This document shows, piece by piece, positions 25,281 through 34,309 of a stretch of DNA of 36,845 bases. The translations under genes and the position numbers were made by a program. Numbering within the stretch: the first letter of the stretch is position 1; each line of letters opens with the position of its first letter. The DNA comes from Planctomycetaceae bacterium (GTDB lineage Bacteria; Planctomycetota; Planctomycetia; Planctomycetales; Planctomycetaceae): assembly GCA_021732845.1 (NCBI GenBank), contig JAKFUF010000093.1:1-36845 (forward strand), read 5' to 3'. Below the pieces are notes generated by a model. It was not told the origin of the DNA, did no database searches, and saw only the letters and a list, made by a program, of their open reading frames with translations.

Positions 25281-26558
25281 ATGTCCGCACCGCTCGAGAT
25301 CCTCCCCGTCACCGGTCCCATCACTGGAGAAATCCGTCCGCCAGGCTCCAAAAGCATCACTAACCGCGCGCTGATCATTGCCGCCCAGGCGGCCGGAACC
25401 AGTCGGTTGACCGGTGTGCTCGACAGCCAGGACACGCGGGTGATGCTGGAGAGCCTGAAACGGCTCGGCTGGAGCGTCGAACAGGATCTCGCCACGGCAA
25501 CGGTCGTACTCAGCGGCGGGACCGGTCGACCAACCGCCTCGAAAGCCGACCTGTGGCTCGAAAACAGCGGCACCAGCATCCGGTTCCTCACCGCCCTCTG
25601 CACCCGTGGCTCAGGCACCTACCGGTTGGACGGCAACGCCCGCATGCGGGAGCGGCCACTCGAGGATCTCGTCGCCGGGCTGAATCAGCTTGGTGCCAGT
25701 GTCCGCACCGAACTCAATAACGCCTGCCCTCCGGTCATTGTCGAAGCCGCCGGCCTGGCTGGCGGTTCGGCATCCGTCCGCGGCGGCACTTCCAGCCAGT
25801 ACCTGTCGGCCCTGCTGATGGCGGCACCGGGAGCCACGGGGGAGGTGGTGTTGGAGGTCAGCGGTGATCTGGTTTCCGAACCGTATGTAGTCATGACACT
25901 CAGGGTGATGGAGGAGTTCGGTGTCAGCGTCGATTCGCCGCGCAGCGGCCTGTTCAACATTCGTCCCCAAGCCTACCAGGCGCGGGAGTACGCCATCGAA
26001 CCCGATGCCTCGGCCGCGAGCTACTTCTTTGCCGTGGCTGCCGCGACCGGTGGCTCGGTGACGGTTCGCGGATTGTCGCGAGACTCCCTGCAGGGGGATG
26101 TGGGGTTTGTCGACGCCCTTGTCCAAATGGGCTGCCGGGCGGACTGGAGCCACGATCAGATCACTCTGCACGGCGGGCCGCTGCGGGGCATCGAGATCGA
26201 CATGAACGCCATCAGCGACACGGCCCAGACGCTGGCGGCCATCGCTCCGCTGGCCGAGGGGCCAACCAGCATCCGCAACGTGGCTCACATGCGCCACAAG
26301 GAAACCGACCGTGTTTCCGCACTCGCCACCGAACTCCGCCGCCTCGGCCAGGGGGTGGAGGAGTTTCCCGACGGCCTGCGGATCGAGCCTGCTCCGCTGC
26401 GGCCGGCACAAATCGCCACCTACGACGACCATCGCATGGCGATGAGCTTCGCCGTCCTCGGCCTGCGCACACCGGGGTTGTTCATTGAACATCCCGAATG
26501 CACGGGGAAGACCTACCCCAGGTTCTTCGAGGATTTGAACCGGCTATGCCGAAGGTGA
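25281..26558 (+). CDS. aroA: 3-phosphoshikimate 1-carboxyvinyltransferase (EPSP synthase)
   Basis: A 425-residue cytoplasmic enzyme of the shikimate pathway, joining phosphoenolpyruvate to shikimate-3-phosphate on the way to chorismate. Signatures are [13 protein letters not shown] near residue 20, [12 protein letters not shown] near 95 (the glycine-rich PEP site), RHKETDR near 338 and [10 protein letters not shown] near 381. The length is typical. The ATG at 25281 was chosen because the ten codons before it translate the ATTTGTC simple repeat. It follows the LarA gene by 57 bases on the same strand and may be co-transcribed. No other shikimate gene is nearby. Confidence 0.97.
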   Translation: MSAPLEILPVTGPITGEIRPPGSKSITNRALIIAAQAAGTSRLTGVLDSQDTRVMLESLKRLGWSVEQDLATATVVLSGGTGRPTASKADLWLENSGTSIRFLTALCTRGSGTYRLDGNARMRERPLEDLVAGLNQLGASVRTELNNACPPVIVEAAGLAGGSASVRGGTSSQYLSALLMAAPGATGEVVLEVSGDLVSEPYVVMTLRVMEEFGVSVDSPRSGLFNIRPQAYQAREYAIEPDASAASYFFAVAAATGGSVTVRGLSRDSLQGDVGFVDALVQMGCRADWSHDQITLHGGPLRGIEIDMNAISDTAQTLAAIAPLAEGPTSIRNVAHMRHKETDRVSALATELRRLGQGVEEFPDGLRIEPAPLRPAQIATYDDHRMAMSFAVLGLRTPGLFIEHPECTGKTYPRFFEDLNRLCRR

Positions 26559-26681
26559 TAATCTGCGCCTGCACAACATCTATAGTCACCTTGTCCAATT
26601 CGCACACCTCTGCCCCCGATCATCGACAAAGCCGAAATGCAAAGGGAAGAAAAATGGGGACTGATGAGTGCGTCGTGAATT

Positions 26682-26942
26682 TTACTTGATCGGTGTTCTC
26701 TTCTGCCAGAAGACAGCTCGCACATCATCAGATGTATACCGAATTGCTCCTTTCAGTTCGTACCGAAAATCACGGAACAACTCCCAGAACTCCGTGCCAT
26801 CACTAGCTTCCACGAATGCCCCCTCATACCGAGGGTCGCCTACCTTTGTGGGGTCTAGCCGGTCGCACCCCGCATTGTCGCTCTCACCGTAGATCGGTAG
26901 GTGACCAAATTCCGCTATTGCCCGCAGCTGCTGCTCTGTCAT
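26682..26942 (-). CDS. Small hypothetical protein downstream of the GYF-domain gene
   Basis: An 86-residue ORF rich in acidic and aromatic residues (EFWELFRDFRYELKGAIRYT). No family is recognised. Two ATGs are adjacent; the second (26940-26942) has GGAAGG at a better distance and is preferred. It begins 30 bases after the stop of the GYF-domain gene on the same strand, so the two are probably one transcript. Base composition is AT-richer than the housekeeping genes around it, like its partner. Confidence 0.6.
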   Translation of the reverse strand: MTEQQLRAIAEFGHLPIYGESDNAGCDRLDPTKVGDPRYEGAFVEASDGTEFWELFRDFRYELKGAIRYTSDDVRAVFWQKRTPIK

Positions 26943-26972
26943 CATTACCTTCCAATCAGGTATGAGAATGTC

Positions 26973-28565
26973 TCATGGTGCCTCTTTTTTATTGACGAGC
27001 ACGCACTCATCAAGCCACTCAGCCTTCATCGCGTCAGTCATTTCCATCCAATTATCATTCTTGCAGGCGTGCGTCCACTGAACGGATAACGTCGACGCAT
27101 CTCTGATTTTGAAAGTTTCTTGAATGCCCATACCATTCGGATCAGAAAAGATAAGCTGCAATTGCACCTCACCAGTAGAATAGTTGCGTTCTATGACGTT
27201 GACCGAGCAATCCTTCCGAGAATTCGAGCCGTCAATTAGGGTCGCTTCAGGTTTCACTGACGAGAAATAATAATTCCACTTCTTTCGTTCGCCGCGCCAG
27301 TGGCCGGCCAAGCGTGACTCCAGCTTCTGGGGGTATCCATTGTTAGCCCCGAGAGATTGTTCCTTCAGTGTGAAAGCGGCAGTTGCGTCGATACGGCGGC
27401 CGTCACCGCGATCAATCGTTACCCCATCAATTCCGATCTTCCACGATGCAACTTCACCTACGGTTACGTTGTCGAAACTAATACTTTTGATGACGCTTCC
27501 ACCCGCACGCACGTTTGTTTCATTTGTGAAGCTATTTCCTAAATAGCCTCCCTGCGCGTTATGAATGCTCATGGTGATGGCGACATAGCTAAAGAGTGTA
27601 GTTGATTTGTTGGTAATCCGGAACTCAAACTCCGTACGGGAATAACTCTGCCTACAACGCAGGATCTCAACCTCGATGACTGGGTTCACATCCCGAAACT
27701 TATCGTGAACAGCTTCATTCTGGCTGGCTTCCCAGTCGACCTTGAAACCGTCTACGGTACGAATGAGTATGTACGTCCAGCTTGGAGTGTCCGGAGACGA
27801 TTTACTAACGTCGACCGTTACTATGCATTTCTCGCCGATTGAGGCGTTTCGGTTTTCAACCGACTTGATTGTACCCGGCAAGAAGTCGTCCCGCTTGAAT
27901 TGTTGAACGTTTCGGTAGATATTGGCCAACTTTGGCCGCAGCCGATCAGCGTTCAAAATAAGCGGCAACCGCTGCTCCCATGTGCTGGTGGCTAAGTACT
28001 CTTGAATAGTTGACTCCGGTGTGGACGAAGTTGCCAACGATCTGTTCGGATTTTCTGAGATGACGCTAAGTGATGACGATGACTCGCTCGTCCGATCTTC
28101 CAATTGCTGCAGGGCCAGACTGCCTTTATTATTCTCCATAATCGAGAGGGCAAGGAATGCTAGTGCAACTATTAACAACCCACCAATAGCTCCCAGTCCG
28201 ACGAGCAGGAGCGGCGATTGCTTCTTCGATTGAGCCTGAGGCCTTGCCGCAGTGGAGCGATGGATGCCGCCTTCAATACGGGATGAGGGCAAACTCAGGT
28301 TCGACGTATCAGATCGAGGAACTGCCGGTGCCGGCCTTTGCGAGTCGCCCGGGGTTTGTAGTCGCGTGGAATTCTCTCGTCTGGAGTGCGACGGGCCGAA
28401 CAAGCCCTTCACCTTCCGAGCGGCTAACCAAGGGTCGTCGGCCCCCTTCTTAATCTCCGTCTCGGGCAGGATCTCGCCTAGGTCGGCAAGCTTTTTTATT
28501 TGGGCCGCCGTCAGCGGCCCATCAATGAGGCCGGTGCTTCTCCGGTAATACCACTCGGCGGACAT
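26973..28565 (-). CDS. GYF_2 (DUF4339) domain membrane protein
   Basis: A 530-residue protein. Residues 1-56 are a GYF_2 domain: EWYYRRSTGLIDGPLTAAQI and the ending DPWLAARKVKGLF. A polar linker leads to one TM helix (about 118-142, LLLVGLGAIGGLLIVALAFLAL). The large C-terminal part is beta-rich and of no recognised family; given the TM it is probably outside the cytoplasm with the GYF domain inside. GYF_2 domains are presumed to mediate protein contacts. The ATG at 28563-28565 has GGAG 8 bases upstream and is preferred over the GTG at 28574. Its DNA is visibly less GC-rich than flanking genes, which suggests different ancestry. Function unknown. Confidence 0.75.
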   Translation of the reverse strand: MSAEWYYRRSTGLIDGPLTAAQIKKLADLGEILPETEIKKGADDPWLAARKVKGLFGPSHSRRENSTRLQTPGDSQRPAPAVPRSDTSNLSLPSSRIEGGIHRSTAARPQAQSKKQSPLLLVGLGAIGGLLIVALAFLALSIMENNKGSLALQQLEDRTSESSSSLSVISENPNRSLATSSTPESTIQEYLATSTWEQRLPLILNADRLRPKLANIYRNVQQFKRDDFLPGTIKSVENRNASIGEKCIVTVDVSKSSPDTPSWTYILIRTVDGFKVDWEASQNEAVHDKFRDVNPVIEVEILRCRQSYSRTEFEFRITNKSTTLFSYVAITMSIHNAQGGYLGNSFTNETNVRAGGSVIKSISFDNVTVGEVASWKIGIDGVTIDRGDGRRIDATAAFTLKEQSLGANNGYPQKLESRLAGHWRGERKKWNYYFSSVKPEATLIDGSNSRKDCSVNVIERNYSTGEVQLQLIFSDPNGMGIQETFKIRDASTLSVQWTHACKNDNWMEMTDAMKAEWLDECVLVNKKEAP

Positions 28566-28897
28566 TTCGTTCACTCCAAACCGGATGTTGATGGCGGATT
28601 CAGTCAGTCGGTTCGCGGGGACTGAATGCTTCGATCACGCGGAGGTGGATTTAGAGACGGTCATTTTAATATCCATTTGGGTGCTGAGCAATGGGTTTGC
28701 CCCTCTGCAAGCCTTGTCTTTATTTTCCACGGCCAATGTAGTCTCCCGTCGTCAGGCTTGAGTTGGGGTTGGATGATTGCATGACATTCAGAACGATCCC
28801 AACGCGCCAGATGAATCTTATGTTCTCGGTTCATCCGCTGCTGATGTCTGGTAGAATCGGCGTTGTAGAAGCCGCAAGTTTTTAGCCCAGGTCTTCG
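28566..28897. other. Gene-free divergent spacer
   Basis: This spacer separates the GYF-domain gene (minus) from the thioesterase (plus) and must hold both promoters. I see no supported ORF, RNA gene or strong hairpin in it. Confidence 0.45.
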
Positions 28898-29323
28898 ATG
28901 CCGACATTCACCGTCACCCGCCGCGTGGCCTTTTCCGACACCGACATGGCCGGAATTGTGCATTTCGCGAATTTTTACCGCTACCTGGAAGAAGCCGAGC
29001 ATGCCTTCTTCCGGCAACTGGGCATGCGGATCATCGAAACGCAGCCCGATGGCCGCGTGATCGGCTGGCCCCGCGTCCGCTGCAGTTGCAGCTTCACCTC
29101 ACCGGCCTACTACGAAGACCTGCTGGACATCCACCTGTCGCTCACCCGGATTGGTGTTCGTTCCTTGACCTACGGCATCCGGTTCCAGCGGGGCGACACA
29201 CTCATCGCCCAGGGCGACCTGAAAACCGTCTGCTGCTTGTGCCGGCCAAACCACCTGGAGTCGATGGATATTCCGCCAGAATACCTGGCAAAACTGGAGC
29301 CGTGGGCTGCCGACGACGCGTAG
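28898..29323 (+). CDS. 4HBT/YbgC-like acyl-CoA thioesterase
   Basis: A 141-residue hot-dog-fold protein. The N-terminal motif FSDTDMAGIVHFANFYRYLE contains Asp16, the position of the catalytic Asp of 4-hydroxybenzoyl-CoA thioesterase. The length and the YYEDLLDIHLSLTRIG region fit the YbgC/FadM group, which hydrolyses acyl-CoA thioesters. The true substrate is unknown. It carries several cysteines in the second half (RCSCSF, TVCCLCR), an unusual enrichment. It is not in an operon and ends 24 bases from a convergent small gene. Confidence 0.85.
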   Translation: MPTFTVTRRVAFSDTDMAGIVHFANFYRYLEEAEHAFFRQLGMRIIETQPDGRVIGWPRVRCSCSFTSPAYYEDLLDIHLSLTRIGVRSLTYGIRFQRGDTLIAQGDLKTVCCLCRPNHLESMDIPPEYLAKLEPWAADDA

Positions 29324-29347
29324 GAATTTGGCTGAGGCACTTCTAGT

Positions 29348-29557
29348 CTAGTGCTGCGCGCCCACCGGGCTCGTGGCTTCCACGTTCAACTGCCCCAGCA
29401 GGCCGACAATCTCGCGGATGTCCTGCTCGCGACCGCTGTCTGGCGGAGCGAGGGGATCGCGGAATTCGTAGCGGCGGGTGCTGCGCAGGTAACGGAGACC
29501 TTCAACAATCAACGAGCGCTGCGTAGGCGTCAGCGCAACGGTCAGTTGCTCGCTCAT
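29348..29557 (-). CDS. Small hypothetical protein
   Basis: A 69-residue ORF with helical, charged sequence (LTPTQRSLIVEGLRYLRSTR, then EFRDP). Its regular composition and lack of overlap with another gene suggest it is real. It resembles small conserved proteins I have seen in planctomycetes, but no function is known. There is no strong ribosome site. It converges on the thioesterase gene. Confidence 0.5.
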   Translation of the reverse strand: MSEQLTVALTPTQRSLIVEGLRYLRSTRRYEFRDPLAPPDSGREQDIREIVGLLGQLNVEATSPVGAQH

Positions 29558-29820
29558 TCTGGCTGGCTTTCTGAAGGAAAAGTCGCGTCCATGAGTTCAG
29601 CAACGCCCTCCTGACGTCGGGAACATCTCCATCAGCGTTCCGCACACAAGATTATGCGCCGGTTCTGTGAGAATCAACCCGACAAACGGTCAAAGTCAAT
29701 TTCTGGCTCTCAACCGCCTCGATTCTTCATCGGCGAATCGTTCTGCGGAACTTGTGGCGTCAGCCAGCCCGCGCCACGACCGGTGCCGTGGTGAACTTCC
29801 GGGTGATCGGCAGAAGCGGT

Positions 29821-31029
29821 TCAAACCGGCGGTTTGGCGGTTGTTTTCGCCACCAGCAGTTCATGCAGTGCCCACAGTCCAAACGCCAGCCCGGCGGCAA
29901 ACCGCGGAATCGACTCCAACCCATACCACTCCCCCAGCAGACCGGCGGTCCCCGGCAGCGTGGCAATACCGACCATGGCCGCGCTCACCTGAAAGCCGAT
30001 GGCATGGGTCGCCAGCCGTGGCCCCAACCGCTGCGGAGTCCGCGACATCAGGCACGGAAAAACCGGTGCCAGCCCCAGCCCGACCAGTGCCAGTCCGGCG
30101 AAGCCGACTTCGCGGGGCGTGCCGAAGGCGAGGAGAAGTGCTCCTATAAAAGCGGTCAAAGTCGACAAACGCAACAAGCGATCAACGCCGATCCAGTCCG
30201 CCACGGCTCCGAAACCGACCCGTCCCACGCCAATTGAACCGACATAAACGGAGGCCAGAATCCCCGCCAGTTCGGCGGAAACACCGCGGGACTCCCGCAT
30301 CAGAGTGAACGTCCACTGCACCAGGGTGGATTCGAGACCACAGTACACCACAAAGACCAGAATCTGCAGCCACACCAGCGGTGACTGCAGTGTTTCGAAG
30401 ATGGTGGCCGCCCCCCGCTCGTCCGCGTGGGCCGGTTCGTGAGAGCCTTCCCACAATTGCCGCGTCCATAAGAAGGCCACCGTCATCGCCAGAATGACCG
30501 CTCCCACAAGTGCATAACCAAGTCGCCAGGAGCCAAGTGCGAGCAGCGTGGCTGTCATCACCAGCGGCCCCAGCGTGGCTCCGAGACTATAGCAGGCGTG
30601 CAGCCAGCTCACGTGCCTGGCGGAGAATCGTGCCGAAACGTAACCATTCAACCCGCCGTCAATGGCCCCCGAGCCCAGTCCCCAGACCATTGCGCAACCG
30701 ATGATTACATACCAGCTTGGCGTCACGGAGATGCCGAACATCGCCACGGCCACCAGCAGGCTGCTGACCCACAGCAGCGCCCCAATCCCCATTGTCTGCG
30801 TGAGTTTGCCAGCCAGAAAACTGGACAGGAAATACCCTGACGCCAGCCCCAGTGACAGCAGGCCCTGTCCGCTTTGCGGAAGGCGATACGTGTCACGGAT
30901 CGAGGGCCAGGCCACTCCGCTGACAGTGTCGGGCAAACCCAGGCTGACAAAGGCGGCATACGCCAATGCGAGCAGCAGGCCGCGCGAACCGGCGGTGGCG
31001 ATGGACGTTCGTGTTTCCGAGACAGACAT
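29821..31029 (-). CDS. MFS transporter
   Basis: A 402-residue protein with 12 predicted TM helices in two halves, the standard layout of the major facilitator superfamily. The first helix has GLPDTVSGVAWPSIRDTY, a pattern common in FucP-like sugar or related MFS proteins; the loop between helices 2 and 3 (GKLTQTMGIG) and GSGAIDGGLNGYVS in helix 4 are further family marks. The substrate cannot be told from sequence. It has no regulator or enzyme next to it. Confidence 0.88.
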   Translation of the reverse strand: MSVSETRTSIATAGSRGLLLALAYAAFVSLGLPDTVSGVAWPSIRDTYRLPQSGQGLLSLGLASGYFLSSFLAGKLTQTMGIGALLWVSSLLVAVAMFGISVTPSWYVIIGCAMVWGLGSGAIDGGLNGYVSARFSARHVSWLHACYSLGATLGPLVMTATLLALGSWRLGYALVGAVILAMTVAFLWTRQLWEGSHEPAHADERGAATIFETLQSPLVWLQILVFVVYCGLESTLVQWTFTLMRESRGVSAELAGILASVYVGSIGVGRVGFGAVADWIGVDRLLRLSTLTAFIGALLLAFGTPREVGFAGLALVGLGLAPVFPCLMSRTPQRLGPRLATHAIGFQVSAAMVGIATLPGTAGLLGEWYGLESIPRFAAGLAFGLWALHELLVAKTTAKPPV

Positions 31030-31164
31030 TCAAACTCGCTTCACGACAAACACACGGAAGTTCGGTGGGCAGACAACTGAGAATCGACGTGCGTGATGTC
31101 AGTGAAATTTTAGACTTCAAATTTCACGGCAAAATGCCTTGTCATGACGACCAATTCGAAGTTG

Positions 31165-31255
31165 GGACAGGATTGAAGGGATGAGACAGGATGTGGATGG
31201 AAGCCGATCCAAACAGATCCTTTTCAATCCTTTCGGATCCTTTTTCATCCTGTCC
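31165..31255. repeat. Second copy of the GGACAGGATGAAA inverted repeat
   Basis: GGACAGGATTGAA (31165-31177) and TTTCATCCTGTCC (31243-31255) form an inverted pair with a minor mismatch. The space between holds further ATCCTTT-like units. It is related to the element at 5868-5959 and lies in the 270-base gap between the ATP-grasp stop and the MFS start, where no gene is seen. Confidence 0.6.
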
Positions 31256-31299
31256 ATTCATCCTGAAAGTTCTCCCCGCAAGCTGACGGCCGCGTCTTC

Positions 31300-32196
31300 T
31301 CAAGCACGCTGCTGATTCTCCAACGAACAGATGACTTCCATTGCCACATCACGATCGGTGACCCGGCGCAGAGCCCTCCAGCCGGGGACACCGTTCACCT
31401 CGATCACATACCCTTCCCCATCTCGGCCGTACAGCAGGTCGACACCGGCGAGGCGGCAGCCGACGGCGGCGGCAGCGCGGATGGCCCAGTCTTCCTGTTG
31501 AGCAGTGAGCTGGATCGGTTCGGCGCGGGCATCGCGGGCGACATTCGTGCGGAAATCGGTTTCGCTGACCCGTCGCATTCCCGCCAGCACCTTGCCGTCC
31601 AGCACCATCACCCGCACATCGAACCCCCGATGCGGGACAAACTTCTGCAGGTACAAGACCGCGTCTAGCCGCTGCAGGGTACGAAACACCCGCTGTGCCA
31701 GGTCCGGGTCACTGACCCGCAGGATCCCCCGGCCTTCGGCCCCGAAAATCGGCTTCACCACGACATCGCCGCCGAGTTTGGCGAAGGCGTCCAAAGCGGC
31801 CTCTTCCGTCTCGCAAACGCAGGTTTCGGGAACGGGCAGTCCCGCCGCCGTGAGCCGCGCTGTGGTGAGGTATTTGTCGACAGCACACTCGACTGCCCGT
31901 GCGGAGTTGAGGACCGGAACACCTTTCGTTTCCAGCAACCCCAGCAGGTTCATCCGAAACACAACCTGCTCGAGCGACCCCGGTGGCATCGTCCGGACAA
32001 TGATCGCGTCCGCCTCCAGTTCGATCGACTCATCCGGCGCGTCCGGCTGGCCCCAAATCCCCGAACTTCCGGTCTGAACATGCGCCGTCAACCCGGCAAA
32101 CGGCATCGCCGCCAGAGTATGACCCCGTGCACTCGCGGCACGCGCCAAATCGCGCGCGTACCAGCTTTCGGGGTTCACCAAAGCGACCAAGTGCAT
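31300..32196 (-). CDS. RimK-like ATP-grasp ligase
   Basis: A 298-residue ATP-grasp protein of the RimK/alpha-L-glutamate-ligase group, which joins an amino acid (often glutamate) to a carboxylate using ATP. Visible parts are the DKYLTTARLTAAGLPVPET segment (start of the ATP-grasp domain), DVVVKPIFGAEGRGI (ATP-binding lysine and glycine loop), YLQKFVPHRGFDVRVMVLDG and VDLLYGRDGEGYVIEVNGVPGW (Mg-binding Glu and Asn). Relatives include RimK and MptN of methanopterin synthesis; planctomycetes use tetrahydromethanopterin, so that role is a possibility, not shown. The start at 32194-32196 (MHLVALVNPES) excludes repeat-derived residues upstream. Confidence 0.82.
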   Translation of the reverse strand: MHLVALVNPESWYARDLARAASARGHTLAAMPFAGLTAHVQTGSSGIWGQPDAPDESIELEADAIIVRTMPPGSLEQVVFRMNLLGLLETKGVPVLNSARAVECAVDKYLTTARLTAAGLPVPETCVCETEEAALDAFAKLGGDVVVKPIFGAEGRGILRVSDPDLAQRVFRTLQRLDAVLYLQKFVPHRGFDVRVMVLDGKVLAGMRRVSETDFRTNVARDARAEPIQLTAQQEDWAIRAAAAVGCRLAGVDLLYGRDGEGYVIEVNGVPGWRALRRVTDRDVAMEVICSLENQQRA

Positions 32197-32227
32197 TTTC
32201 GATTTTTGATTGATGATGTTCGATTGG
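32197..32227. repeat. CGAAAATC-type repeat before the ATP-grasp gene
   Basis: Minus-strand AATCAAAAATCGAAA units run directly into the start codon of the ATP-grasp gene, as they do at the trmB-like gene. There is no normal ribosome site within the repeat. Confidence 0.6.
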
Positions 32228-32270
32228 CTTTGGACCAAACGGTCGGTGTTGGAGCGAAATGCACAAAAGA

Positions 32271-32314
32271 AAATGGGCGTTTCGCGAGCCGTTCAACCCA
32301 CGAAACGCCCATTT
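32271..32314 (-). terminator. Intrinsic terminator of trxB
   Basis: AAATGGGCGTTTCG (32271-32284) and CGAAACGCCCATTT (32301-32314) make a perfect 14-bp stem with a 16-base loop. On the minus strand it is followed by TTTTCTTTT. It lies about 90 bases past the trxB stop and separates trxB from the ATP-grasp gene. Confidence 0.8.
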
Positions 32315-32348
32315 GTCATTTGTCATTTGTCATTTGTCATTTGTCATT
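32310..32348. repeat. Tandem CATTTGTC simple repeat
   Basis: Four consecutive CATTTGT-type units follow the trxB terminator arm, reading CATTTGTCATTTGTC and so on. The same motif lies upstream of aroA. A CGAAAATC-type repeat follows at 32372-32402, adjacent to the trxB stop. Confidence 0.75.
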
Positions 32349-32402
32349 CACACTTCGATTGGCCATCCGCGCGTCAAATCGAAAATCACCAATCGAAAAT
32401 CC

Positions 32403-33470
32403 TCACTCGATTCCCTGCGCCGCCAGCCACCGCTCCGCATCCAGCGCGGCCATGCAGCCGCTGCCGGCGGCGGTGATCGCCTGGCGGTAGTTGCTGTCGG
32501 CCACATCGCCCGCAGCAAACACCCCTTCGATGTTGGTGTAGGTCCGCTGCGGCGTCGTCCAGATCAAGTACCCTTTGTCGTCGGTCTTGAGCTGCCCCTT
32601 CAGGAACGCGACGTTGGGGGTATGCCCAATCGCGGCGAAGTAGCCGGTCACGGCCAGCTCTTCGGTCTTGTCTTTGTCCACGGAACTCCGCAGCCGGACG
32701 CCGGTCACACCCTTTTGATCGTTGCCCAAGACTTCATCAACGACCGAGTTCCACTTGATCTCGATCTTGTGGTTCTTCATCGCCCGTTCGGCCATAATCT
32801 TGCTGGCCCGCAGCGTGTCGCGGCGATGCACCAGATAGACCTTGGTGGCGTACTTCGTGAGATACGTGGCTTCCTCAACCGCGGTGTCGCCGCCGCCGAT
32901 GACCACCAGGGCATTGTTCCGGAACCGGGGCAGCGCTCCGTCGCACACGGCACACGCCGAAACACCGTTGTTTTTGTAGCGGTTTTCGGAATCGAGTCCC
33001 AGATAGTTGGCCCGCGCACCGGTGGCGATGATCACCGCGTGTGCCTGGTGCGTCTTGCCCTCCAGCGTCTTCATCGTGAACGGCCGCTTGGACAGGTCAA
33101 TGTCCACAATGTCGTCGGTCACAATGCGCGTGCCGAAGTTCGCCGCCTGCTGACGCATCAACTGCATTAGTTCCGGACCGCTGACACCATGCCCCGAATG
33201 CGGAGCCATGTACTGTCGCGTCTCCTTGTCGATGGCATTGTCCAGGTACGCGCCGAGGTTGGCGACCGGAAAACCGGGATAGTTCTCGACCTCGGTGGTC
33301 AGATTCAACTGTCCCAGCGGCAGCATGCCGTTGATCCGGTTGTCTTCGGTGATCGCGCCTTCGAACACCAGGGGATTGAGGTTCGCGCGGGCCACATAGA
33401 TCGCGGCGGCCCAGCCTGCGGGGCCGGAGCCGATGATGATGACTTTTTCGATGGTGTCTGACTCAGCCAC
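32403..33470 (-). CDS. trxB: Thioredoxin reductase
   Basis: A 355-residue FAD/NADPH flavoenzyme that reduces thioredoxin. Motifs are the FAD-binding GSGPAG (14-19), the redox pair Cys173 and Cys176 in SACAVCDGA, the NADPH-binding [10 protein letters not shown] and the FAD-closing GVFAAGDV. It is about 35 residues longer than the usual 310-320, mainly from inserts near residues 39-55 and 72-95 ([18 protein letters not shown]). The start is GTG at 33468-33470 with AGGAG 8 bases upstream. No thioredoxin gene is next to it. An intrinsic terminator follows. Confidence 0.96.
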   Translation of the reverse strand: MAESDTIEKVIIIGSGPAGWAAAIYVARANLNPLVFEGAITEDNRINGMLPLGQLNLTTEVENYPGFPVANLGAYLDNAIDKETRQYMAPHSGHGVSGPELMQLMRQQAANFGTRIVTDDIVDIDLSKRPFTMKTLEGKTHQAHAVIIATGARANYLGLDSENRYKNNGVSACAVCDGALPRFRNNALVVIGGGDTAVEEATYLTKYATKVYLVHRRDTLRASKIMAERAMKNHKIEIKWNSVVDEVLGNDQKGVTGVRLRSSVDKDKTEELAVTGYFAAIGHTPNVAFLKGQLKTDDKGYLIWTTPQRTYTNIEGVFAAGDVADSNYRQAITAAGSGCMAALDAERWLAAQGIE

Positions 33471-33534
33471 GCGAACACTCCTGCGAGTTCATTTCAATCT
33501 GATGGGGATTCTGCCTGGGAAGCGGTCAGAACGA

Positions 33535-33927
33535 TCACGTGCGGCTTGGCGAACGGTGGAAATGCACGTGCCGCCACTTGCCGTCCTGCTTCTGCCAGAC
33601 GCGGGTCTCCTCCGTGCCACGGCAGATGGGGGCACCCTCGGCGTTCACGACCTGGGTCAGCCGGTAGTAGCAGACAACCGCCACATCGCCCATGATCCGG
33701 ACGTGCGGGTCGACGATGGAGTTCTGGGGCTTGCTCTTACCGCCCGGCAGCTTGAAGTAGAAGTGGTGGAACTCCAGCCCTTCCACAAGATGTTGCAGAG
33801 CCTCGGGTTCGAAGGCCGTCAGCGAAGGATCGCACAGCTCGGCATAGGTGGCCCAGTCGCCCTCGGCGATCGACTGCAGCAGCTTGTGGCTCAGGGTCAA
33901 CAGTTCGGCCTTCGCGTCCTGACTCAT
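33535..33927 (-). CDS. CaMKII-association-domain/SnoaL-like protein
   Basis: A 130-residue NTF2-fold protein. The segment IAEGDWATYAELCDPSLTAF and the following EPEALQHLVEGLEFHHFYF are typical of the calcium/calmodulin kinase II association domain family in bacteria, followed by VRIMGDVAVVCYYRLT and RVWQKQDGKWRHVHFHRS. Such proteins form oligomers, and their bacterial role is mostly unknown. The start is ATG 33925-33927 with GGAAG upstream; the open frame to 34278 translates repeat DNA and is rejected. It lies 64 bases upstream of trxB on the same strand (transcription order: this gene ends, then trxB), so co-transcription is possible. Confidence 0.85.
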   Translation of the reverse strand: MSQDAKAELLTLSHKLLQSIAEGDWATYAELCDPSLTAFEPEALQHLVEGLEFHHFYFKLPGGKSKPQNSIVDPHVRIMGDVAVVCYYRLTQVVNAEGAPICRGTEETRVWQKQDGKWRHVHFHRSPSRT

Positions 33928-34088
33928 AATGCTTCCGCAAATGATGCTGGGGGAAAAACGCCGGCCATCCGGCGTGAGCCAGAATTGTACGCGAGCCGCC
34001 AGATTTTGAAACCCGATCGCGGGCGCAATATTTTGGCATGTGCGTCTGCCGGCATCGGGGATTTCATGGTGCCGACCCACAGGGCGAC

Positions 34089-34237
34089 GTGGCGGGAGGG
34101 CGAGGCTCCTGCCGAGCCGCGAGCAAGAAAACACACGGTCTTTACGGCGAATCTGGCCCCGTTCGTGAGGGAAAGGCGGCGAGAAGCGGGCATGCACTGT
34201 TGACCGCGGCTCAGCAGGAGCTTCGCCCTCCCGCCAC
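34089..34237. repeat. Inverted repeat with 33-base arms (GTGGCGGGAGGGCGAGGCTCC family)
   Basis: Left arm 34089-34121 begins GTGGCGGGAGGGCGAGGCTC and the right arm 34205-34237 is its inverse with two mismatches; the spacer is 83 bases. Translated, the arms give peptides of the WREGEAPAEPR kind. Related arms occur at 9992, 36262, 36574 and 36695. It is a dispersed planctomycete-type element. Confidence 0.8.
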
Positions 34238-34309
34238 ATCGACATGGAATCAAACCCTACCATTTGCCGCGTGGCCAATGCCCCTGTCGACTTGTGTGTA
34301 ACAACGAGG

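Noticed and set aside
33928-34278. N-terminal extension of the CaMKII-association-domain-like protein
   Set aside because: The extra 117 residues translate the dispersed inverted repeat, and a good ribosome site precedes ATG 33927.
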